From Rhizobium sp. BK251 (lineage in GTDB: Bacteria > Pseudomonadota > Alphaproteobacteria > Rhizobiales > Rhizobiaceae), in NCBI RefSeq assembly GCF_004345245.1, contig NZ_SLUQ01000015.1, forward strand, positions 1 through 64,000: DNA of 64,000 nt, in the 5' to 3' direction. How positions within the stretch are numbered: position 1 is the stretch's first letter; each line of letters opens with the position of its first letter. This document shows positions 25,022-32,907 of the stretch, piece by piece. Below the pieces are notes generated by a model, which ran no database searches, had not been told where the DNA came from, and worked only from the letters and a program-made list of their open reading frames with translations. The translations under genes were made by a program, and so were the position numbers.

Positions 25022-26097
25022 CACACACCACCTGACGCATCAGCCAAAGCGACGGATTTGCCGCCTTCAGCGGACCGTGCGATCGCGACCATGGCCTGGA
25101 CCGATGCGAGACCGTCATCGACATCCGCGCCTTCGATGGGCGTCCCGTCGAGAATAGTACGGGCGAAGCCCTCGACCTGACGGCGATAGAAGTGGCCGTC
25201 GGCCCCCAGGACCCGGTGCGTCGCGCCGTCAGCCTCCCGGAAGATGTCGACTTCACTCGTCCTGTAGTACCACGGGTTATAGGTCTTGCCGAGAATGCTG
25301 CCGTTCTTGCCATAGATCTGGAAGCCCTCGTGCCAATCCATGCGGACCTGCACAGTGAGATCGAGATGGCCGAGCGTGCCGGAGGCAAACTCGACATCCA
25401 CAAACCAGCACCAGATGCCGGCCCGTTCGGACAGGCGCGCATGGACGGAGACGATATCACCGGCGAAATAGCGGGCCGTGTCGATCAAGTGGCAACCATG
25501 GGCGAGCATGTAGTAGCGCCGCAGGTTGGTTTTCGGATTTTCCGCCGGCTTCCTGGCATTGGCGCTTGAAACTATGAGAGGCTGGACGGCGTCGGTCATC
25601 GGGTAGCGATGCGTGCTGTCGCAATACCAGGCCTTGAGCGCGATCACCTCGCCCATTTCGTCGCGGATGAAGGACTTGGCGGCCTGGAGGCCGGCATCGA
25701 AACGCTTCATGTGGCCGACCTGGAAGACCTTGCCGGATTTCTCGACGGCCGCTTTCAGCTCGCGGCATTCCTCGACGGTTACGCCGACCGGTTTTTCGCA
25801 GAGAACATGCTTGCCGGCCTCGAGCGCCCGCAGAGTCGCGGGAACATGGAAGGCATCGGCGGTCGCGATGATCACCGCGTCGAGCTCCGGATCGGCAAGC
25901 ATCTTGTCGTAATCATTGTAGGTCTTCTCGGCACCGTGGGTGATCGCCATGCGTTCGCGCAGATCGTCGGCCACGTCGCAGATGGCGTAAAGGTCGGCAT
26001 TGGACGCTTTCGTGCAACTTTCGAAATGGGCGGCCTGGGCGATCTGTCCGGCGCCGAGGACGCCCACGCGAAGGCGTCGTTCCTGCTTTGCTGGCAT
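25021..26097 (-). CDS. Gfo/Idh/MocA-family oxidoreductase
   Basis: This 358-residue NAD(P)-dependent sugar or inositol dehydrogenase has a Rossmann motif VGVLGAGQIAQAAHF near residue 10. The catalytic EKPVGVT stretch is near 98 and a conserved HLIDTARYFAGD segment near 203. It is the first intact gene of a five-gene minus-strand operon, preceded only by a collapsed ABC gene at 26122. The substrate is not known. Confidence 0.87.
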   Translation of the reverse strand: MPAKQERRLRVGVLGAGQIAQAAHFESCTKASNADLYAICDVADDLRERMAITHGAEKTYNDYDKMLADPELDAVIIATADAFHVPATLRALEAGKHVLCEKPVGVTVEECRELKAAVEKSGKVFQVGHMKRFDAGLQAAKSFIRDEMGEVIALKAWYCDSTHRYPMTDAVQPLIVSSANARKPAENPKTNLRRYYMLAHGCHLIDTARYFAGDIVSVHARLSERAGIWCWFVDVEFASGTLGHLDLTVQVRMDWHEGFQIYGKNGSILGKTYNPWYYRTSEVDIFREADGATHRVLGADGHFYRRQVEGFARTILDGTPIEGADVDDGLASVQAMVAIARSAEGGKSVALADASGGV

Positions 26098-26121
26098 CTG
26101 AAATTTCCTCGTCTTCGAAGG

Positions 26122-26415
26122 TTAAAGTGCGACACCGGTCTCGGCATCAGGGAGTATAGCTCTCAAAAGGTCTGCGGCGAGCCGAGCTTTCACTCCGACG
26201 CGCACTGGCGAGCCCGGTGCTGGCAGCAGATCCGGTGATCCCATGAAGTTTGTGACGAACACATTTGCCGGGCGATGGTACATGTCTTCCGGCCCTCCAA
26301 ACTGCTTCAGGACGCCTTGCTTCAGCAGCACTTCGACGCTTTCGGCCGCAATGGCATGACCGCTGACGGACGCAATGAGTGCGGCCGAGGCCATCATTCT
26401 GAAAGACAGGCGCAT
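26122..26415 (-). pseudogene. Chimeric remnant: binding-protein signal peptide joined to UgpC-type ATPase tail
   Basis: The frame starts at ATG 26415 behind GGAGGA and encodes an export signal (MRLSFRMMASAALIASVSG, cleavage near AIAAES). From about residue 30 the sequence is instead that of an ABC ATPase C-terminus: a GVLKQFGGPEDMYHRPANVF stretch followed by NFMGSPDLLPAPGSP. It ends PDAETGVAL, the usual last residues of UgpC-like proteins, but the TOBE region is much shortened. Large deletions therefore removed most of a binding-protein gene, the permeases and most of the ATPase. The 97-residue product would be exported and without function. Confidence 0.75.
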
Positions 26416-26464
26416 ATGCTCCTCCCAGCCGATCGGTCTGTTAAAGGCAATTGACACCCCCTAA

Positions 26465-26485
26465 TTTGTTTGGATTGAAAACAAA
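26465..26485. promoter_or_regulatory. Inverted repeat TTTGTTT-N7-AAACAAA, putative ROK operator
   Basis: A perfect 7-bp inverted repeat lies in the divergent gap between the Gfo/Idh operon and lrgAB-rok, 14 bases before the lrgA ATG. TTGACA is at 26451-26456. The ROK regulator at 27619 is the natural candidate to bind it and would repress both directions. The half-site resembles that at 29992. Confidence 0.55.
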
Positions 26486-26498
26486 CATAATATGATAT

Positions 26499-26903
26499 AT
26501 GAGTCAAGAGAGTTTGTTGCGAAGGCGAACAATGGTCATTGGATTGACAATTCTGCTGCTGTTTCAGCTCCTTGGGGAGGTCGTCGCCTATTTGACCGGC
26601 GGCGTCGTACCCGGTCCGGTCATAGGCATGGCGCTGATTTCTCTGGCGCTCGGCACGCTGCGAACGAAGACAATGGCGAAACTGGTGGCTGCCACGGTCG
26701 CGACATCCAAAGGGCTGCTCGCCAATCTGGGTGTGCTCTTCGTTCCTGCAGGGGTAGGGATCGTCCAGCACCTGGACCTGATCGCGTCACGGGGACTTGA
26801 GCTTTTGGTGGTGATCCTTGTTTCCACCACCGCGACGCTGATCGTGACCGTTTTCTGCTTCCTGGCGACGAAGCGGCTAATGGGAGGCTCCATCGATGAG
26901 TGA
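26499..26903 (+). CDS. lrgA: CidA/LrgA-family membrane protein
   Basis: This 134-residue protein has four predicted transmembrane helices and the family pattern GEVVAYLTGGVVPGPVIGMA near residue 26 followed by FVPAGVGIVQHLDL. LrgA and CidA are holin-like or, in more recent work, linked to export of small metabolites such as pyruvate. The stop overlaps lrgB by 8 bases. The ATG at 26499 lies close to an AT-rich promoter-like stretch and has no good SD, so the transcript may be leaderless or short-leadered. Its position beside sugar-catabolic genes suggests overflow metabolite transport. Confidence 0.85.
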   Translation: MSQESLLRRRTMVIGLTILLLFQLLGEVVAYLTGGVVPGPVIGMALISLALGTLRTKTMAKLVAATVATSKGLLANLGVLFVPAGVGIVQHLDLIASRGLELLVVILVSTTATLIVTVFCFLATKRLMGGSIDE

Positions 26904-27594
26904 GGGGCTCTGGGTGTATCTTGCGGCATCTCCGCTCTTGTGGCTGGCGGGAACGCTGCTTGTCTGGAACATCGCGCTAAGGATCGGGCAAACGCTGCCG
27001 TCAAACCCGCTTCTCAACCCCGTCCTGATGTCGGTCAGTGCAATAGTGGGGCTCCTCATGATGTTCCACATCAGCTACGACCGGTATTTCGCCGGTGCCC
27101 AGTTCATACACTTCCTCCTCGGGCCGGCGACCGTTGCTCTCGGAATCCCGCTTTATGAGAAGCTGTCGCTTGTCCGAGCCAATCTCCTGCCAATGATCGT
27201 GGCACTCATCTTCGGCAGCCTGACGGCCGTGGCCACCACGCTTTACATGGGGCGGCTGTTCGGCTTCGAGCCGACGATCGTGGCTTCGATCGCTCCGAAA
27301 TCGGTGACGGCCGCAGTCGCGATGGCGATTTCTTCCGGACTGCACGGCGATCCGGCACTGACGGCGGCCGTCGTCATCCTCACAGGCATATGCGGCGCTA
27401 TCATCGTCACGCCATTGATGAACATCATGCGGGTCCGCGACTATAGTGCGCGCGGTTTTGCTGTCGGACTTGCCTCGCACGGCATCGGCACGGCACGCGC
27501 CTATGCCGTAGATCCTGTGGCCGGGCTGTTTTCCGGCCTTGCCATGGGCTTGAATGCAATCGCTACATCCCTGATTGTGCATTTCTTTCTGTGA
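26896..27594 (+). CDS. lrgB: LrgB/CidB-family membrane protein
   Basis: This 232-residue protein has about seven hydrophobic segments, the family motif FLLGPATVALGIPLYEK near residue 76, and SIAPKSVTAAVAMAIS near 132. The late SHGIGTARAYAVDPVAG segment is also typical. LrgB acts with LrgA in the inner membrane. The two genes overlap, and the ROK regulator follows after 24 bases, so all three form one operon. Confidence 0.88.
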   Translation: MSEGLWVYLAASPLLWLAGTLLVWNIALRIGQTLPSNPLLNPVLMSVSAIVGLLMMFHISYDRYFAGAQFIHFLLGPATVALGIPLYEKLSLVRANLLPMIVALIFGSLTAVATTLYMGRLFGFEPTIVASIAPKSVTAAVAMAISSGLHGDPALTAAVVILTGICGAIIVTPLMNIMRVRDYSARGFAVGLASHGIGTARAYAVDPVAGLFSGLAMGLNAIATSLIVHFFL

Positions 27595-27618
27595 GTCTTT
27601 TCGATCGGGAAACCTCCT

Positions 27619-28821
27619 ATGACCATGCCGCGCACCGTAAGGCACATAAACGAGGTCCGGGCGCTGGATGTGGTGTTTCGGCATGGCAGGATCAGCCGGG
27701 CGAATATCGCCAAGGAGCTCAATATGGTCCGCTCGACGGCGAGCAGTATCGTGGCGAGCCTTACGGACGAGGGCCTGCTTGTCGAAGACGAGTCAGAGGA
27801 TGACAAGAGTGCCGGAACAGGTCGCCCGGGAACGTTCGTTCGCATCAATGCCAACTATGGAATGTTCATCGGTGCCGATATCGGCGTCGGTCGCATGAAC
27901 GTTGTTGCCCTTGACATGGAGGCCTCGGTCATCGCGCAAGCGAAGGCCGAGCTCGATCTTGCCAATGCCGACCCCGACCGCGTGGTGCAGCAGCTTGTCC
28001 GTGCCGTTGCGGAGATAACCGAAAATGTCGGAAGGAACTACCGCATTCGCGGCCTTTGCCTGACCGCGCCGGGCGTCATCGACAGGTCAGGCACGATTCT
28101 GCGCGCGCCAATCCTTGGATGGCGGCAGGAGCCAATCCTGGAAAGGCTGCAGCAGAGGCTGCCCGGCATACCGCAGCTTGTTGCAGAGAACGATGCGAAT
28201 GCTTTTGCGATTGCAGAAATGTACCAGTCCAAGGAAGAAGGCGTCGATACGGAGATCTACATCTATCTCGATGCAGGCGTCGGGGGGGCGATCGTCAATT
28301 CCGGCCAATTGCTTCGGGGCCAGGACGGGTATGCCGGCGAGCTCGGACACATTATTCTTGGCGATGAAGGCTTTGTTGAGCTTGCAACCATTTCCGGCTC
28401 GTTTGAAAGCTTCATCGGGAGAGAGGCAGTCCTTGCTCGCTATCGGTTCCACGGGGGCTCGGCGGGCGACATTACGGCCTTCATTCAGGCTGCGAAGCGG
28501 CAAGAGCAGGCTGCGCTGTCGACGCTGAAAGACTGGTCGTTCTATCTGGCCCGCGGAATGGCGACGCTCACCAGCATTTTTAATCCGGCAAGGATCGTGC
28601 TCGGTGGTCCGGTTGCGGAACTTTTCGATCTCTGTCGCCAGGAGACCTTGCAGAAGGTCGGTCGGAACCTGCTCGACGACCATCCGATTCCCGAAATAAA
28701 GCTCTCCTCGCTTGGCCCGGAGGGGCCGGCGATCGGGGGCGCGTCCATGTTGCACAAGCAGATGCTCTCAGTTGACGAAAGCCTCGTCTATCGCCGGGCG
28801 AAAACGGAACCCGCCCGGTAG
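27619..28821 (+). CDS. ROK-family transcriptional regulator (NagC/XylR type)
   Basis: This 400-residue repressor has an N-terminal winged helix (GRISRANIAKELNMVRSTAS near residue 25) and a C-terminal ROK sugar-sensing domain (FIGADIGVGRMNVVALD). The domain includes AENDANAFA and GELGHIILG. The cysteine zinc motif CxCGxxGCxE of typical ROK proteins is missing; the place reads EGFVELATISGS. It probably controls the lrgAB operon and the divergent sugar operon through the repeat at 26465. It ends 6 bases from the convergent HAD gene. Confidence 0.85.
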   Translation: MTMPRTVRHINEVRALDVVFRHGRISRANIAKELNMVRSTASSIVASLTDEGLLVEDESEDDKSAGTGRPGTFVRINANYGMFIGADIGVGRMNVVALDMEASVIAQAKAELDLANADPDRVVQQLVRAVAEITENVGRNYRIRGLCLTAPGVIDRSGTILRAPILGWRQEPILERLQQRLPGIPQLVAENDANAFAIAEMYQSKEEGVDTEIYIYLDAGVGGAIVNSGQLLRGQDGYAGELGHIILGDEGFVELATISGSFESFIGREAVLARYRFHGGSAGDITAFIQAAKRQEQAALSTLKDWSFYLARGMATLTSIFNPARIVLGGPVAELFDLCRQETLQKVGRNLLDDHPIPEIKLSSLGPEGPAIGGASMLHKQMLSVDESLVYRRAKTEPAR

Positions 28822-28827
28822 GTCTTA

Positions 28828-29484
28828 TCAGAGCTGCGACAGGCCCAGTCCGCCATCGACGATCCTCGGACGGATGCGTTCGTAGTTTGAGATTTGGCGA
28901 TGACTGCCGGCTAGCCGATGTTTGTGGGTTTCGGCAACGACGACGACCTGGCAACCGGCAGCGGCCGCGGCAGTAATTCCCGCCTCCGCGTCTTCGAAAA
29001 CCAGGCAACGGGCTGGATCGACCGAAAGCCGCTCGGCTGCAAGGAGGAAGCAATCCGGCGCTGGCTTGCCGCAACTGACGTCCTCGGCAGTAACGATCGT
29101 CGCCGGCATAGGCAGTCCCGCGACCTCGATCCTTCTTCTTGCGAGCACCGCCGGGGCCGAGGTTACCACCGCCCAGCGGCTGGGAGGAATCTGGCGGAGA
29201 AAGCGCGATGCCCCGCTGATGGGAACCACGCCTCTCACCGCATCGATTTCGGCCTTTGTGATTGCAGCGGCCTCCGCCTCCGCATCGACCCCGGGAAGGC
29301 CGAGCGAAGAAATCGTTTCGGCTGCGCGGCGCCCATGGATTGTCGGAAGAAACACTTCCGGATTGAGCCCGAACTTCCACGCCCAGGCACCCCAAACACG
29401 CTCAGCGACGGCTATCGAATTCAGGATTGTGCCGTCCATGTCGAATAGGAAGGCGTCGAAGGTTGACGTAAAAAGCTCGGGCAT
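28828..29484 (-). CDS. HAD-family hydrolase (beta-phosphoglucomutase/sugar phosphatase type)
   Basis: This 218-residue HAD subfamily IA enzyme has motif I FLFDMDGTILNS near residue 12. It has a helical cap, motif II-like VVTSAPAVLARR near 105, Lys in SCGKPAPDCFLLAAERL near 132, and motif IV FEDAEAGITAA near 160. Such enzymes dephosphorylate sugar phosphates or move phosphate between positions. It is the last gene of the cluster that begins with the FucU/RbsD protein. The substrate is unknown. Confidence 0.83.
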   Translation of the reverse strand: MPELFTSTFDAFLFDMDGTILNSIAVAERVWGAWAWKFGLNPEVFLPTIHGRRAAETISSLGLPGVDAEAEAAAITKAEIDAVRGVVPISGASRFLRQIPPSRWAVVTSAPAVLARRRIEVAGLPMPATIVTAEDVSCGKPAPDCFLLAAERLSVDPARCLVFEDAEAGITAAAAAGCQVVVVAETHKHRLAGSHRQISNYERIRPRIVDGGLGLSQL

Positions 29485-29528
29485 ATCTCTCTCCTTCTGT
29501 CTCCAGGTGATCGCGTGGCGCGCCCTGC

Positions 29529-29963
29529 TCAGGTTGGAGGAATGACGCCCTTGCGCAGGATGACGCTGCCAAAGAAGCGTCGTTCACCTGTCACCACGAC
29601 GGTGTGGGCGGCGCGGACGCGATCCTTGAAGTCATCGGGGTGGACAGCCGTCAGTTCGACCGGCTTCCCTTGAGTCCTTCGAAGTGTCGCGCCGTAGTCC
29701 TCGAAGACGGGCAGGATTTTGACCGGATCGTTTTCGGCGATCATTCGCCACGCCACGTGCGGCTCCTGCTCCTCCAGAGGGAATACTCCGAGAATGGCGT
29801 CGAGGGCTCGTGGGCCGGACACGCCGTCGAGGCGGACGAGGCGATTGTCGCCGGCATCGCACGGGAAGTTCGCATCGACGACGGCAATATCATGACGATG
29901 GCCCATAGCGCGAAGGGCGTAAAGGAGTTCGGGGGAAAGGATGGGGTCGACCAATTTCAGCAA
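29529..29963 (-). CDS. RbsD/FucU-family sugar mutarotase
   Basis: This 144-residue protein of the RbsD/FucU family interconverts sugar anomers. The signature region reads LLYALRAMGHRHDIAVVDAN, with the conserved His and Asp near residues 17-24, and C-terminal FFGSVILRKGVI. I chose TTG 29963 because AGGAGG lies five bases before it; the frame is open further upstream but lacks an SD. The ROK-like palindrome at 29992-30006 sits just before it, so it heads its own transcript with the HAD gene. The FucU-like length and pattern favour fucose or a related sugar. Confidence 0.82.
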   Translation of the reverse strand: MLKLVDPILSPELLYALRAMGHRHDIAVVDANFPCDAGDNRLVRLDGVSGPRALDAILGVFPLEEQEPHVAWRMIAENDPVKILPVFEDYGATLRRTQGKPVELTAVHPDDFKDRVRAAHTVVVTGERRFFGSVILRKGVIPPT

Positions 29964-29991
29964 AGTTTCCTCCTCTAGCTGGACATTTGCG

Positions 29992-30006
29992 TTTGTATTA
30001 TACAAA
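29992..30006. promoter_or_regulatory. Perfect palindrome TTTGTATTATACAAA, putative ROK operator
   Basis: This 15-bp palindrome lies 29 bases before the mutarotase start and downstream of the ROK gene that reads toward it. The same half-site, TTTGTAT, occurs at 35276 before the transporter operon. It is a good operator candidate for the ROK protein at 30048-31205. Confidence 0.6.
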
Positions 30007-30047
30007 TACAAATTCGCTGTCAAACGGGTTTGACGGCGAGAGCGAAA

Positions 30048-31205
30048 TCAGACCGTCGGCAACTCGGGAAGATCGAAAAGGTTCTCGCGCAACAATGCGG
30101 CCGCGCCGATCGCTGCGCCGTCGCCACCGAATCGTGCGACCGATATCGGAGGAACCTGGAAACCGTGGACAAGGTTGTCAGCTACCAGTTTCTCCACGCG
30201 CTGGGAGACCCGCGGATAGAGCACGGCGAGGGGGCCGCCAAGAACGATCGTCCTGGGGTCAAGGATATGGATCAGGTTAAGGAAACCCGTTGCTAGAGCC
30301 AGCGCCCATTCGTCAAGCGCCTTTTCGAAATCCGGGGGGCTGTCGAGCATTGCCAGCTTTGCGAGGCCCTCCGGAATGGGAAAGCGCTCATCGATGAAAG
30401 GCAGGAATTTCTGATAGCCCGCAAGAATTTCGAACGTATGCGTCGCCGCCATCCCAGGTTGGGCGCCCATCACCATGTGGCCGACTTCACCTCCCAGGCC
30501 ATGTGCGCCTTCGACGACGCGGCCCTGTCGCAGGTGGGCGCTGCCGATACCCTGAGCGAGGAGGAGCAGAAGGACATCGCTCAGGTCGCCCTCGGCGGCA
30601 TCGGCGGCAACGGCGCTCGCGAGCGCGACGGCGTCGTTGCAGATGTGGATCTTCAGCGAGGGCCGCATAGCGCTAGACAGGGCCGCCACAGCGTCCACGT
30701 CATGCCAGTTCAGCCACGGCGCCGAGATTATTCTGCCGCCGCGCACGATGCCTGGAACAGAAATACAGACGCCTCGCACGCGGGACGCGCGCACCTTGGA
30801 CATCTCGATAAGCTCGCCGGGCAAGGCGGCGATAAGTTCGATCACGCGCTCAGGCTCGGTATAGCGGTCGGCGATCGACACAGTCCTCTTTGCGATCACG
30901 TGCATCGAGAAGTCGATGAGCACCGCATTTATCTCTGCCGAGGATATATCAAGGCCAATGAAGTAGGCGCCGGCGGGGTTGAGCGAGACTAGCGCACCGG
31001 GCCGCCCAGCACCGTTCGCCTCGGCACTTTCGTTAAGGTCGATGACGAGTTTTTCGGTGAGGAGTTGCTTGATCGAATTGCCGACCGTTGCCCGCGTAAC
31101 GTTCAATTCGCGGGCGATATCGGCGCGCGATAGGGCCACGTCCCTGCGCAGGACACGCAGGCAGCGCACCGCATTCATGTGTCGCAAGACACTGTTCGTC
31201 GTCAA
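30048..31205 (-). CDS. ROK-family transcriptional regulator
   Basis: This 385-residue protein has a winged helix (VALSRADIARELNVTRATVG near residue 23) and a ROK domain (FIGLDISSAEINAVLIDFSM near 92, GGEVGHMVMG). As in the paralogue at 27619, the CxCGxxGCxE zinc motif is absent. It starts at TTG 31205 with GGGAGG just upstream; an in-frame ATG lies 9 codons inside. Its location between the XylFGH-like importer operon and the mutarotase/HAD genes suggests that it represses both. Confidence 0.85.
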   Translation of the reverse strand: MTTNSVLRHMNAVRCLRVLRRDVALSRADIARELNVTRATVGNSIKQLLTEKLVIDLNESAEANGAGRPGALVSLNPAGAYFIGLDISSAEINAVLIDFSMHVIAKRTVSIADRYTEPERVIELIAALPGELIEMSKVRASRVRGVCISVPGIVRGGRIISAPWLNWHDVDAVAALSSAMRPSLKIHICNDAVALASAVAADAAEGDLSDVLLLLLAQGIGSAHLRQGRVVEGAHGLGGEVGHMVMGAQPGMAATHTFEILAGYQKFLPFIDERFPIPEGLAKLAMLDSPPDFEKALDEWALALATGFLNLIHILDPRTIVLGGPLAVLYPRVSQRVEKLVADNLVHGFQVPPISVARFGGDGAAIGAAALLRENLFDLPELPTV

Positions 31206-31343
31206 TATTCCTCCCAGGCACAGCTAGTGCCGGTCAGGAGCTGTTGCGAAATACTGGTCGCCGTGTCGAATCGCTGCCGACAGCGCCTCCCGACGCAGTA
31301 CCAGATGCCCGGCTGCAAGCAAAGGTTCGCATCAATTGTGGTG

Positions 31344-32114
31344 TCACGCGACTGACCATCCGCCGTCGACGAGTAGATTTGCTCCGGTGACGAGTGCTGC
31401 TGCGGGCGAGGCGAGATAGACCACGGCGCCGACAATATCGTCGGTGTCACCGATCCGGCCCAGCGGGATATGGCCGACTGTGCGGTTGTAGAAGTCGGGA
31501 TCAGCAAGTGCGGGCCGGGTCGAATCCGTCCAGACGAAAGTCGGAGCCACTGTGTTGACGGTGACGCCGTACTGCGCCCACTCTGCTGCCAGACAGCGGC
31601 TCAGGTGATTGATCGCTGCCTTGCTCATGCAGTAGATGGCCTCGCCACGCAGCGTAACCGTTCCGGCCTGCGAGCTGATGTTGATGATGCGGCCGGCCTT
31701 CCTCTCGATCATGTGACGCGCGACGGCCTGCGTTACGAGGAACGTGCCCTTGATATTGACGTCAAGGATCCGGTCGAGATCCTTCTCTTCGACGAGCTCC
31801 GCGAGATTGCCAGGGGCCACGCCGACATTGTTGACGAGTACGTCGATCTTGCCGAAGACCTCCAGCGCCCTTGCGACGGCACCCATGATCTGGCTGCTGT
31901 CGGAAATGTCCATTTCGACCGCAAGGATTCGCTGTCCGGTCGTCTCCAGTTCCTGCACGAGGCCGGCGGCGGTTTCGACATTCCGTACGCCAACGACAAC
32001 GTCGGCGCCGGCCGCTGCGCAGGCGAGCGCACAGGCCCTTCCGATGCCGCGCGCGGCTCCGGTGACGAGTGCCACCTTGCCCTCGAGACTGAAATTAGGT
32101 GCTTCAATTACCAT
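31344..32114 (-). CDS. SDR-family NAD(P)-dependent oxidoreductase
   Basis: This 256-residue classical short-chain dehydrogenase has the cofactor motif VTGAARGIGRACALA near residue 17 and NNVGVAPG near 90. Catalytic Ser is in INISSQAG, the YxxxK is in YCMSK near 158, and the C-terminal LLVDGGWSVA is typical. I chose ATG 32114 with a GGGGGA leader; upstream in-frame codons are probably not translated. It follows the ATPase gene by 31 bases in the importer operon. With a FucU-like mutarotase nearby it may oxidise L-fucose or another aldose; this is inference. Confidence 0.87.
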   Translation of the reverse strand: MVIEAPNFSLEGKVALVTGAARGIGRACALACAAAGADVVVGVRNVETAAGLVQELETTGQRILAVEMDISDSSQIMGAVARALEVFGKIDVLVNNVGVAPGNLAELVEEKDLDRILDVNIKGTFLVTQAVARHMIERKAGRIINISSQAGTVTLRGEAIYCMSKAAINHLSRCLAAEWAQYGVTVNTVAPTFVWTDSTRPALADPDFYNRTVGHIPLGRIGDTDDIVGAVVYLASPAAALVTGANLLVDGGWSVA

Positions 32115-32145
32115 TTTTCCCCCATTGCATTTTGATTTCGTCGCA

Positions 32146-32907
32146 TCATACCGCGGTGGCTGCAAAGCGCGCGGGTTTTCGTCCAAGGATGATCATTTCG
32201 AGGGCGTCGTCCTGTGTGAGGTCCCGCGTCGGGAACGAGCCTACAACACGTCCGGACTTCATCACCGTAATCCGGTCGGAAAGGGTTAAGACATCGTGCA
32301 TGTCATGGCTTATCAGCAAGATGCCCAGGCCGTGCCTCTTCAATTCATCAATGAGCACGCCGACGTTTTTCGTCTCCTCTGGTCCGAGGGCCGCCGTGGG
32401 CTCGTCCATGATCAGAATACGAGCGTTGAAATGCAGCGCCCGGGCAATCGCGACAGCCTGGCGTTGACCGCCCGACATGGACCTCACTGAGGCATCGAGA
32501 GATGGAATTCTCAGCCGCATGCGCTCGATCGTCTGTCTCGCGCCATGCTCCATCGCCTCGACATCGAGAAAGCCGAAGCGATCCGTGCGCTCGCGACCAA
32601 GAAACAGGTTCGATACCGCGTCGAGATTGTCCGCCAGGGCCAGCGTCTGGTGGATAGTCTCGATGCCGAGCTCCTGTGCATCGTGGGGCGAACGGATATC
32701 GACGTTCTTGCCGTCGATGAGGATTTCACCGCCGTCGGCCGGAAAGACACCCGACAACATCTTGATGAAGGTCGATTTGCCGGCGCCGTTGTGGCCGAGC
32801 AGGGCGACAACCTCGCCGGGCATGATCGACATACTCACATTTTCCACCGCATGTACGCCGCCAAAGGCCTTGCTGACATTGCGCGCTTCGAGCAACGGGA
32901 TAGTCAT
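32146..32907 (-). CDS. Sugar ABC transporter ATP-binding protein, single domain (FrcA/XylG-like)
   Basis: This 253-residue ATPase has Walker A LLGHNGAGKSTFIKML near residue 36, signature RSMSGGQRQAVAIARAL near 140, and Walker B ILIMDEPTAALG. It is a single nucleotide-binding domain, half the size of RbsA or XylG, as in the FrcA type of rhizobial importers. ATG 32907 overlaps the permease stop. It powers the importer whose permease and binding protein lie directly upstream. Confidence 0.9.
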   Translation of the reverse strand: MTIPLLEARNVSKAFGGVHAVENVSMSIMPGEVVALLGHNGAGKSTFIKMLSGVFPADGGEILIDGKNVDIRSPHDAQELGIETIHQTLALADNLDAVSNLFLGRERTDRFGFLDVEAMEHGARQTIERMRLRIPSLDASVRSMSGGQRQAVAIARALHFNARILIMDEPTAALGPEETKNVGVLIDELKRHGLGILLISHDMHDVLTLSDRITVMKSGRVVGSFPTRDLTQDDALEMIILGRKPARFAATAV

